DNA of 7,661 nt from Streptosporangiaceae bacterium (lineage in GTDB: Bacteria; Actinomycetota; Actinomycetes; Streptosporangiales; Streptosporangiaceae), in contig JASHSZ010000189.1 of assembly GCA_030040815.1 (NCBI GenBank), positions 1 through 7,661 of the forward strand, in the 5' to 3' direction. Under the pieces are notes generated by a model. The model saw only the letters and a list, made by a program, of their open reading frames with translations, was not told where the DNA came from and ran no database searches. Below, in pieces: positions 1 to 5,656 of this stretch. How positions within the stretch are numbered: position 1 is the first letter of the stretch; the number at the start of each line of letters is the position of its first letter. The position numbers and the translations under genes are program-made.

Positions 1-1181
1 GCCTGACGGCTGAGGTGCAGGACATTGATGTAGACAAACGCCTGGTCCTCTGCCGCCGACCCGGCGGCGGGCGCCTCGAGGTGCCGTATGACCACCTTAT
101 CGTCGGGGCGGGCGTGCGGCAGTCTTACTTCGGCCACGACGAGTTCGCCGAGTTCGCACCGGGGATGAAGACGATCTCGGATGCGCTGACGATCAGGAGG
201 CGGGTGCTCGGCGCTTTCGAGGTGGCCGAGACTGCGGAGAGCCCGGCACAGCAGCGCCGCTGGCTCACCTTTGCGCTTGTCGGCGCGGGCCCGACCGGGG
301 TCGAGCTGGCCGGGCAGATCCGCGAGCTGGCCACCAAGACGCTGCGGTCGGAGTTCCGGCGAGCGCGGCCGCAGGACGCTCGCGTCCTGCTCTTCGACGG
401 CGGGTCCGCGCCCCTAGCCTCGTTCGGCAACCGGCTATCGGGCGTTGCCGCCGGAGAACTTCGTTCCCTAGGCGTGGAACTGCACATGAACTCGATCGTC
501 ACGAGCGTGGATAACGAGGGCTTGACGGTCCGTGACTCTGGCGGGCGGGAAACGCGGTATGACGCGGCCACCGTGCTGTGGACGGCTGGCGTCGAGGCGC
601 CGGCGATTGCCGGCGCCATCGCCAGGAGGACCGGAGCCAACCAAGACCGGTGCGGCCGGATCGAGGTGCAGGACGATCTGACCATCGCGGGTCATCCGGA
701 AATCTCGGTTATCGGCGACATGATGAGCCTGCGCGGCCTGCCGGGCGTGGCCGAGGTAGCCATGCAGACGGGTCTGTACGCAGGGCACCGGGTCAGGCGC
801 ATGATCCTGGACGAGCACGCGGCGACCAAGCCGTTCCGGTACCGCGACCTCGGCTCGGCGGCCTACGTCTCTCGCGGTCGCGCCGTCGTATCGGCGGGCC
901 CGTTGCGGCTGTCCGGCCTGCCGGGGTGGTTCGTCTGGCTGTTCATCCATATCGCGTTCCTGACCGGCTACCGGAACCGGCTCGGGGCGATCCTGACCTG
1001 GTGGATTGCCTTCACCCGGGACATCCGTCGCGAGCGCGCCTACACGACGCGAGCGGTTGGCAGAGTGCGGGACGTGTACGAACCGGGCGAGGCCACGAGT
1101 CCTGCCGCGACCGGCACGGCGGCCGCGCCGCGGCCGCGGTCGGCGGAGGAGACCCCAGCCGAGCACCGGCACAGCACGTAG
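1..1181 (+). CDS. ndh: Type II NADH:quinone oxidoreductase (NDH-2), 5'-truncated by window edge
   Basis: This is a membrane-associated FAD enzyme that passes electrons from NADH to the quinone pool without pumping protons. The reading frame is open from base 3 (Leu-Thr-Ala-Glu-Val...), so the true start and the first FAD-binding GxGxxG lie off the left edge; about 392 residues are visible. Seen: YDHLIVGAGVRQSYFGHDE (about 87-143), typical of the family; a second Rossmann motif VGAGPTGVELAG (about 279-314) for NADH; the FAD-contacting VIGD (708-719); and AEVAMQ (750-767) at the place of the quinone-site AQxAxQ motif. An amphipathic to hydrophobic C-terminal anchor follows (about 906-1020, GWFVWLFIHIAFLTGYRNR), then a roughly 45-residue Pro/Ala/Arg-rich hydrophilic tail. 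It converges on the CLC gene. The family call is secure. The physiological quinone and any role with neighbours are inferred only from the family. Confidence 0.93.
   Translation, partial: LTAEVQDIDVDKRLVLCRRPGGGRLEVPYDHLIVGAGVRQSYFGHDEFAEFAPGMKTISDALTIRRRVLGAFEVAETAESPAQQRRWLTFALVGAGPTGVELAGQIRELATKTLRSEFRRARPQDARVLLFDGGSAPLASFGNRLSGVAAGELRSLGVELHMNSIVTSVDNEGLTVRDSGGRETRYDAATVLWTAGVEAPAIAGAIARRTGANQDRCGRIEVQDDLTIAGHPEISVIGDMMSLRGLPGVAEVAMQTGLYAGHRVRRMILDEHAATKPFRYRDLGSAAYVSRGRAVVSAGPLRLSGLPGWFVWLFIHIAFLTGYRNRLGAILTWWIAFTRDIRRERAYTTRAVGRVRDVYEPGEATSPAATGTAAAPRPRSAEETPAEHRHST
1119..1137. repeat. GC-only inverted repeat, two GCGGCCGC arms with 3-base loop
   Basis: GCGGCCGC occurs at 1119-1126 and again at 1130-1137. 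Each arm is itself a palindrome, so the two can pair as an 8-bp all-GC stem around GCC. It lies in the low-complexity Ala/Pro/Arg-coding tail of ndh, about 40 bases before the convergent stop codons. It could slow or stop transcription in both directions, but there is no T tract on either side. GC-rich Ala/Arg/Pro codons may explain it fully. Confidence 0.3.
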
Positions 1182-1182
1182 C

Positions 1183-2592
1183 CTAGCCCCCGGTCCGATG
1201 TGCGGGCCGTGCTCCGGGCAGACCGGGCTGGTCGCGACCCGGTTCCTGGTCGAGCTGTGCGGGGGCTGCCGGGGACTGCGTCGCCGCCTTCGTGGTTGGC
1301 GTGCCCGGCAGCGCCCACGATGCCGGCGCGAGCCGAAGGCTCGCCAGGTATGCGACGACGACCGCGACGATGACCAGCGGCATGACGGCCAGACCGTCCG
1401 AGAAAAGCACCAGGGTGGCGAGCAAGACAGCGGTGAACGGGAGCCGGAGCATGACCGCGGCCAGCGCGCCCATGCCCATCGCGACGGCCGGGACGAGCGG
1501 CAGCCCGGCTAGATGGGACATCGCGATCCCGCCGGCCGCGCCGAGGAACAGCGATGGGAATATCGGCCCGCCGCGGAAGCAGCTCATCGACAGGCTGTAG
1601 CCGAGGCCCTTGCACGCGAAGAGCAGGAGCAGGGCGGGAACGGTGTAGCTCGCGGCGTGCGTGACCAGGGGGCTGAGCGCGCTCTGGCCGGAGAACAGCA
1701 CCTCGGAGCTGCTGTGGCCGGTGCCCTCGCGGAAGGCGATGGCCAGGCCCGCCACGGCCAGTCCGACGACCGGCGTCGCGACCAAGATCCGAGCTGAGAC
1801 GTGCGGGCGCACCAGCAACGCAAGCCGCCGGACGGCCACGCCACAGACCGCGGCCGCGAGGCCGATCACGATCGCCCAGCCGAACTCGGCCGCGTCCGGT
1901 CGCGCAAACGGTGGCAGGCGGCCGATGGCGAGCGAGAACGTGCCGAGCCCCGACCAGGTGCCCAGCCCCACGAAAATCAGAGCTCCGACGCCAGCGGCGA
2001 GCAGGCCAGGCAGCAGGACAAGCTCGAGCGTGGCGCCGCCCACACCCGCGGTCTCCATCAGCAGAAACGCGCCGACGATCGGCGAGCCGAGCAGCGTGCT
2101 GATCGCCGCGAAACTGCCCGCCCCGGCGATGACCGTCACGGCGCTGGCGGGCATGTCGCGGCGGGCCAGCTTCGCCAGGCCGGCCGCCAGACCCCCGCCG
2201 AGCGCGATCAGCGGCGCCTCCGGGCCGAGCACGGCGCCGAGGCTCAGCGTGGCGAGCGCGGCGAGGAACACGCCGGGGATCTGATCCAGGGCAGGCGCGC
2301 CGGCCTGCAGCCCGTCGGCGGGTGAATGGCCGCCGGTGCCCGGCAGGTATCTGATCGTCAGCGCGACGAGCAGACCGGACACGGCCAGCAGCGGGAGCGG
2401 CCACCAGGGCGGCTCGCCGTGAAAGCCCAGCCCGGAAGGCAGGCTGCTGTACAGCCAGCCCTGCAGCTTGCTGACGAGCGCCAGGAATCCCCAGGCAATC
2501 GCGGAGATTGGCACGCCGATGATCGCTGCCATCGCCAGCAGCGCCAGGTAGCTCCGGCTTCGCAGGACCGCCACTGGATCGGCCGACGTCAT
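1183..2592 (-). CDS. CLC-family chloride channel / Cl-/H+ antiporter-like membrane protein
   Basis: This is a 469-residue polytopic membrane protein of the CLC family, which moves chloride or related anions as a channel or a proton exchanger. The ATG at 2592 is chosen because GAGAGG lies five bases upstream and the family-like sequence begins soon after; an in-frame ORF continues upstream but reads as non-coding. Numbered from that start: GTGGHSP (85-91) stands where GSGIPE is usual; LGPEAP (122-127) matches GREGP and keeps the gating glutamate, E125; GSPIVGAFLLMET (169-181) follows; FRGGPIFPSLFLGAAGG (339-355) matches the anion-binding GxFxP region. Hydrophobic helices fill about 15-425, then a roughly 45-residue polar Pro/Ala/Gln tail. 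There are no CBS domains. By my alignment to E. coli ClC-ec1, the internal proton glutamate (E203) is Thr181, and I see no equivalent of inner-gate Tyr445. It shares strand and probably transcript with the SfLAP gene upstream. Channel versus exchanger cannot be decided from sequence alone. Confidence 0.9.
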   Translation of the reverse strand: MTSADPVAVLRSRSYLALLAMAAIIGVPISAIAWGFLALVSKLQGWLYSSLPSGLGFHGEPPWWPLPLLAVSGLLVALTIRYLPGTGGHSPADGLQAGAPALDQIPGVFLAALATLSLGAVLGPEAPLIALGGGLAAGLAKLARRDMPASAVTVIAGAGSFAAISTLLGSPIVGAFLLMETAGVGGATLELVLLPGLLAAGVGALIFVGLGTWSGLGTFSLAIGRLPPFARPDAAEFGWAIVIGLAAAVCGVAVRRLALLVRPHVSARILVATPVVGLAVAGLAIAFREGTGHSSSEVLFSGQSALSPLVTHAASYTVPALLLLFACKGLGYSLSMSCFRGGPIFPSLFLGAAGGIAMSHLAGLPLVPAVAMGMGALAAVMLRLPFTAVLLATLVLFSDGLAVMPLVIVAVVVAYLASLRLAPASWALPGTPTTKAATQSPAAPAQLDQEPGRDQPGLPGARPAHRTGG

Positions 2593-2597
2593 CTGAT

Positions 2598-2603
2598 CCT
2601 CTC
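2598..2603 (-). promoter_or_regulatory. Ribosome binding site of the CLC gene
   Basis: On the minus strand this reads GAGAGG, five bases before the ATG at 2590-2592. It decides the start over the in-frame ATG at 2758-2760 and the still longer ORF beginning at 2910, neither of which I see preceded by a comparable site. Confidence 0.7.
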
Positions 2604-2702
2604 GTCCCGATCCGGCTGAGTTTTCCCGCTCTGGCTCCGAGGTCAGCACACCGTCGGCCACGGATGTCAGCCAGCTTGCTGCCGGGGGTGCCCGCGGCTG
2701 TG

Positions 2703-2727
2703 CTGCCTCAAACTTGCACTGCCTCAA
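2703..2727 (-). repeat. 9-bp direct repeat TTGAGGCAG, 16-base period
   Basis: On the minus strand TTGAGGCAG occurs twice (2727-2719 and 2711-2703) with seven bases between copies. It lies about 110-135 bases upstream of the CLC start, where a regulator could bind. TTGAGG resembles a -35 element, but no suitable -10 hexamer follows either copy at normal spacing. Role unknown. Confidence 0.4.
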
Positions 2728-2756
2728 CCGAGACCAGGCTGACTTCTCGTGGCAGG

Positions 2757-3446
2757 TCATAGCAGGCGTACCAGGGCGCTGATGACCAGATAGGCGCCAA
2801 GCAGCGCAGCGACCCAGACGATGAGCTGCCTGGCATGACCTGCGATCCATGCCTGCGCTCGTCGAAGGAATGCGGCGGTGCGGGCGGGCCACAGCTCTAG
2901 CGACAGCCACGGAATGATGATCAGCAGGAACGAGATGAGGGAAAAGACAATGACGCCCAGGACCCGGGTGGCGGTGGAGTAGTGCCCGGCAATCAGGTTG
3001 TGCAGGGCGGCGAGGTACTCGGCGCCGGGCAGGCCGAAGAGGGCGCCGATAGCGAAGGCCAGCAGTGGCCGCGGCTCGCTCAGCGCTCGCTGTGCCCAGC
3101 TAGTCCCCTTGTCTTTGCTGTTCGCCGGTGTCCCGGCGGAGTCGGCATGCTTGCGCCGCCGCCGCGGCAACGACGGCCTGGTCGCCGCGAGCACGGCAAT
3201 GACGAGCAGGATCAGGCCCACGGCCAGGTCAACGCCTGCGCTGACAGACTTCTGTGCGTTGACCTTGTCTGCCTGCACGACGAGCACATCCACCAGGCCA
3301 ACAGCGATGGCCATGCTGAGGCCGCCGGCCAGGATGCTCAGGAACATAGCGCGAGGCCGCCGGTTATCGATCAGCAGCAGATCGATGGCCAGCAGCTTCG
3401 GATTCAGCGCTGACGCGAAGGCAAGCGCGAAGAACTCGCCGTTCAC
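2757..3446 (-). CDS. SfLAP/GAP-family six-helix membrane protein
   Basis: This is a 229-residue inner-membrane protein resembling the Sap/GAP family (sulfolipid-1-addressing protein and its relatives), which in mycobacteria helps place glycolipids on the cell surface. Six hydrophobic segments are visible at about 4-26, 32-57, 67-88, 127-152, 160-183 and 206-228. Family-like features include ALNPKLLAIDLLLI in helix 1 and GLPGAEYLAAL in helix 4. A polar loop at about 90-120, with a basic run PRRRRKH near 94-100, divides the protein into two three-helix halves. The length is normal for the family. The start is GTG (3444-3446) with only a weak purine stretch (GGATAG) upstream, so the exact start is less certain. 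The stop TGA overlaps an in-frame ATG of the CLC ORF as ATGA. A lipid cargo is family-level inference; this organism's cargo is unknown. Confidence 0.8.
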   Translation of the reverse strand: MNGEFFALAFASALNPKLLAIDLLLIDNRRPRAMFLSILAGGLSMAIAVGLVDVLVVQADKVNAQKSVSAGVDLAVGLILLVIAVLAATRPSLPRRRRKHADSAGTPANSKDKGTSWAQRALSEPRPLLAFAIGALFGLPGAEYLAALHNLIAGHYSTATRVLGVIVFSLISFLLIIIPWLSLELWPARTAAFLRRAQAWIAGHARQLIVWVAALLGAYLVISALVRLL

Positions 3447-3491
3447 CGTCTATCCGGAATTGTCAGGCACATCCCTCAGGCACCTCGCCCC

Positions 3492-3504
3492 GTAGCAGTG
3501 CTAC
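3492..3504. promoter_or_regulatory. Perfect 13-bp palindrome GTAGCA-G-TGCTAC, possible operator
   Basis: Six-base arms pair perfectly around a single G. It lies 46 bases upstream of the SfLAP start and about 218 bases upstream of GH15, a position where a dimeric regulator could control one or both units. As RNA it would fold only as a short 5-bp stem with a 3-base loop and lacks a T tract, so a terminator is unlikely. I do not recognise the regulator. Confidence 0.4.
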
Positions 3505-3643
3505 CTGCCCGGTCAGTGCGCTGGTCACGCCAGGCCGGACAGTGCTCGGGCGACTCCGGCCCGCCAGCGCCACGGTCGTCGTGCCGAGTTCCGATCCGGA
3601 ATCACGCGCCGTGGGTGATGTACAGGGCGGCCCACGCTGGGAT

Positions 3644-3657
3644 TCTCAGGTCTCAGG
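3644..3657. repeat. Tandem 7-bp repeat TCTCAGG x2
   Basis: Two exact head-to-tail copies lie 65-78 bases upstream of the GH15 start, with a partial copy CTCAGG at 3475-3480. This position suits an activator site or a promoter-proximal element, but the repeat is short and may be chance. Confidence 0.3.
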
Positions 3658-3709
3658 GGCAGGGCTCATGAGGACATGCCACGTGCCCAGCTGGCGACCG
3701 AGACCGATC

Positions 3710-3715
3710 AGGGAG
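3710..3715 (+). promoter_or_regulatory. Ribosome binding site fixing the GH15 start
   Basis: AGGGAG is followed by six bases and then ATG at 3722. A nearer in-frame ATG at 3716 abuts the site with no spacing, and the earlier in-frame starts lack one. It therefore supports 3722. Confidence 0.75.
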
Positions 3716-3721
3716 ATGAAC

Positions 3722-5593
3722 ATGGACCGCTACCCGGACATCAGCAATCACGGGCTGATCGGGGATCTGCAGACGGCAGCGCTGGTGACCACGGATGGCA
3801 CGATCGACTTCTACTGCTGCCCGCGCTTTGACTCGCCGAGTGTGTTCTGCTCGCTGCTTGACGCGGACAAAGGTGGCTATTTCAGTATCAGGCCGGCCAC
3901 GGATAAGTACGTCACCAGGCAGCTGTACCTGCCCAACACCGCGATCCTCATCACCCGGTTCATGACACCCGACGGCGTCGGCGAGGTGCAGGACTTCATG
4001 CCGGTGATCAACGGCGGACCGACCGACCGGCACCGGCTGGTTCGGCAGGTCCGGGTGGCGCGCGGCCAGATGCGGTTCGTCGTTGACCTGCAGCCGCGGT
4101 TCGACTACGGCCGGGCCAGCCACAGCGTCGAGGTCACCGAGGCGGGCGCGGTCTTCCGCACGGCGGGGGGCATGGAGCTGACGCTGCACACCGCTGGCAA
4201 GCGTGAGGCCGACCGGCGCGGGGTGGCGGCAGAGCGGGTCGGTGACGGGCTGCGCGCCAGCATCACCCTGCGGGAGGGGGAGAGCGGTGGCGTGGTGCTG
4301 GAGTCTATGGGCGGCGAGCCCCAGGCCATCGCGCCTGGTGAGCTACAGCGGCTGGTCGACGACACCACCGCCTACTGGAAGGCCTGGCTGAACCGGTCGA
4401 CCTACCAGGGCCGGTGGCGGGAGATGGTCACCCGGTCGGCGATGACGCTGAAGCTGATGACCTACCAGCCATCCGGCGCGCCGGTCGCGGCCGCCACGCT
4501 CGGGCTGCCCGAGCAGGCCGGCGGCGAGCGGAACTGGGACTACCGGTTCACCTGGATCCGCGACGGGTCGCTGACCATGCACGCGCTGTCGAACCTGGGC
4601 TACCTGGAGGAGGCCGCCCGGTTCGGCGCGTGGATGCGCGACCGGGTGATGCAGGGCGCGGCCGGGAATGGCGCCAGCCCGCTGAAGATCATGTACCGGG
4701 TCGACGGCTCCTCCGACCTCACCGAGGAGATCCTCGACCACTTCGAGGGCTGGCGCGGCTCCAGGCCGGTGCGGATCGGCAACGGGGCCGCCGACCAGCT
4801 CCAGCTCGACATCTACGGCGAAGCCGCGGATACGATCATCGCCGGGGACGACGCGGGGCTGCCGATCGCCTACGAGGGCTGGCTCGCCTTCACCAGGATC
4901 GTGGACTGGGTCGCCGACAACTGGGACCAGCCGGACGAGGGTGTCTGGGAGACCCGCGGCGGCCGCAAGAACTTCACCTACGGCCGGTTCCAGTGCTGGG
5001 TCGCCCTCGACCGGGCAATCAGGCTCGCCGCACGGCACGGCCGGCCCGCCAACGTGGCCAAGTGGGCGGCCGCCCGGGACGCGCTGTACAACCAGGTCAT
5101 GACCCGTGGCTGGAACGACAAGGTCGGCGCCTTCACCCAGCACTACGACACCCAGGTGCTCGACTCCTCGCTGCTGCTCATGCCGATCGAGGACTTCGTC
5201 TCGCCCACCGACCCGAGGTGGCTGTCGACCCTGGATGCCATGAACAAGGAACTGGTCTCCGACAGCCTGGTCTACCGGTACAACCCGGCCGCCTCACCCG
5301 ACGGCCTGCACGGCGAGGAGGGCACCTTCTCCCTGTGCACCTTCCTGTACGTCGACGCCCTCGCCCGCGCCGGGCGGCTCGACGAGGCGGTGCTGACCTT
5401 GGAGAAGATGTTTACCTACGGCAACCACCTCGGCCTGTTCTCCGAGGAGATCGACTCCACCGGCGGGCAGCTCGGCAACTTCCCGCAGGCCTTCACCCAC
5501 CTCGCCCTCATCAACTCCGCCATCACTCTCAACCGCGAACTCGATCGCCGGGCTGCGGTGCGCGAGGTGACGCTGGCGACGGCGAGAACATAG
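3722..5593 (+). CDS. Glycoside hydrolase family 15 (glucoamylase / alpha,alpha-trehalase type)
   Basis: This is a 623-residue cytoplasmic enzyme of family GH15, which splits terminal alpha-glucosidic bonds by inversion and releases glucose; characterised actinobacterial relatives include phosphate-dependent trehalases. There is no signal peptide. The N-terminal beta-sandwich domain (about 1-240) opens with the family-typical DRYPDISNHGLIGDLQTAAL and CCPRFDSPSVF. The (alpha/alpha)6 catalytic barrel (about 255-610) shows NWDYRFTWIRDGSLT (271-285), WETRGGRKNFTYGRFQCW (409-426) with E410 the likely general acid, and GLFSEEIDSTGGQLGNFPQAF ending near 590, with E575/E576 holding the likely general base. 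The length is normal. The start is set by AGGGAG six bases upstream. It leads a same-strand run with GMC (63-base gap) and zwf. Trehalose versus malto-oligosaccharide or dextrin cannot be decided here; cytoplasmic location and the G6PD neighbour favour an internal store such as trehalose. Confidence 0.92.
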   Translation: MDRYPDISNHGLIGDLQTAALVTTDGTIDFYCCPRFDSPSVFCSLLDADKGGYFSIRPATDKYVTRQLYLPNTAILITRFMTPDGVGEVQDFMPVINGGPTDRHRLVRQVRVARGQMRFVVDLQPRFDYGRASHSVEVTEAGAVFRTAGGMELTLHTAGKREADRRGVAAERVGDGLRASITLREGESGGVVLESMGGEPQAIAPGELQRLVDDTTAYWKAWLNRSTYQGRWREMVTRSAMTLKLMTYQPSGAPVAAATLGLPEQAGGERNWDYRFTWIRDGSLTMHALSNLGYLEEAARFGAWMRDRVMQGAAGNGASPLKIMYRVDGSSDLTEEILDHFEGWRGSRPVRIGNGAADQLQLDIYGEAADTIIAGDDAGLPIAYEGWLAFTRIVDWVADNWDQPDEGVWETRGGRKNFTYGRFQCWVALDRAIRLAARHGRPANVAKWAAARDALYNQVMTRGWNDKVGAFTQHYDTQVLDSSLLLMPIEDFVSPTDPRWLSTLDAMNKELVSDSLVYRYNPAASPDGLHGEEGTFSLCTFLYVDALARAGRLDEAVLTLEKMFTYGNHLGLFSEEIDSTGGQLGNFPQAFTHLALINSAITLNRELDRRAAVREVTLATART

Positions 5594-5628
5594 CCGCCTG
5601 CAGCGCCAGCTGGCTACCCGGCACGTGC
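5591..5628 (+). other. Palindromes in the GH15-GMC gap
   Basis: The 63-base gap carries a 10-bp palindrome GCCAGCTGGC (5605-5614) and an 8-bp palindrome GCACGTGC (5621-5628). TAGCC at the stop codon (5591-5595) can also pair with GGCTA (5612-5616) around CTG/CAG, giving a weak interrupted hairpin. There is no T tract, so I do not call a terminator. It may tune the message level between the two genes or mean nothing. Confidence 0.3.
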
Positions 5629-5646
5629 ACGGAGAGAGCTCCGGGC

Positions 5647-5652
5647 GGGAGG
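5647..5652 (+). promoter_or_regulatory. Ribosome binding site of the GMC gene, GTG start
   Basis: GGGAGG sits four bases before GTG at 5657. The match is strong and the spacing slightly short. The product from this GTG begins four residues before the FAD-binding beta strand, as expected for a GMC enzyme with no export signal. Confidence 0.7.
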
Positions 5653-5656
5653 TCCT

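Larger units (their letters stand above)
2593..2756 (-). other. 164-base leader between SfLAP stop and CLC start
   Basis: This stretch separates two same-strand genes. It is in frame with CLC and open, but the translation (Met-Thr-Cys-His-Glu-Lys-Ser...) has no recognisable domain, and its codons have a weaker third-position GC preference than the genes around it. I therefore read it as untranslated. It contains the 9-bp direct repeat at 2703-2727 and a small inverted repeat (CAGC/GCTG near 2668-2681). I see no convincing -35/-10 pair and no T-tract terminator, so read-through from the SfLAP gene is plausible. Confidence 0.5.
3447..3721. promoter_or_regulatory. Divergent control region between SfLAP-CLC and GH15-GMC-zwf units
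   Basis: These 275 bases separate two divergently transcribed units and so should hold both promoters. Visible structure: a perfect 13-bp palindrome (3492-3504); a 9-bp direct repeat ATCCGGAAT at 3452-3460 and 3594-3602, the second copy inside the inverted repeat TTCCG-ATC-CGGAA (3589-3601); a tandem TCTCAGG pair (3644-3657); and an 8-bp palindrome CTCATGAG (3665-3672). I cannot place -35/-10 boxes with confidence on either strand. The plus-strand frame is open from 3542 but shows no family sequence before 3722. Confidence 0.55.

Noticed and set aside
15..17. GTG at 15 as the start of ndh
   Set aside because: The frame is open and family-like upstream to the window edge, and the essential N-terminal FAD motif is absent from the window, so the gene must begin outside it.
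1040..2404. 454-codon minus-strand frame overlapping CLC and the end of ndh
   Set aside because: Low-complexity Arg/Ala/Gly translation without membrane helices. The CLC frame has the helices and motifs.
2593..2910. 106-residue N-terminal extension of CLC, overlapping the SfLAP gene
   Set aside because: The extension has no recognisable domain, overlaps a clear membrane-protein gene and lacks a good ribosome site. The ATG at 2592 has GAGAGG five bases upstream.
3542..3721. 60-residue N-terminal extension of GH15 from the first in-frame start
   Set aside because: It has no family similarity and lacks a ribosome site, whereas AGGGAG is ideally spaced for the ATG at 3722, where family-like sequence begins.
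5591..5616. Hairpin right after the GH15 stop as a transcription terminator
   Set aside because: The stem is short and interrupted, no T tract follows, and the tight same-strand spacing favours read-through into GMC.
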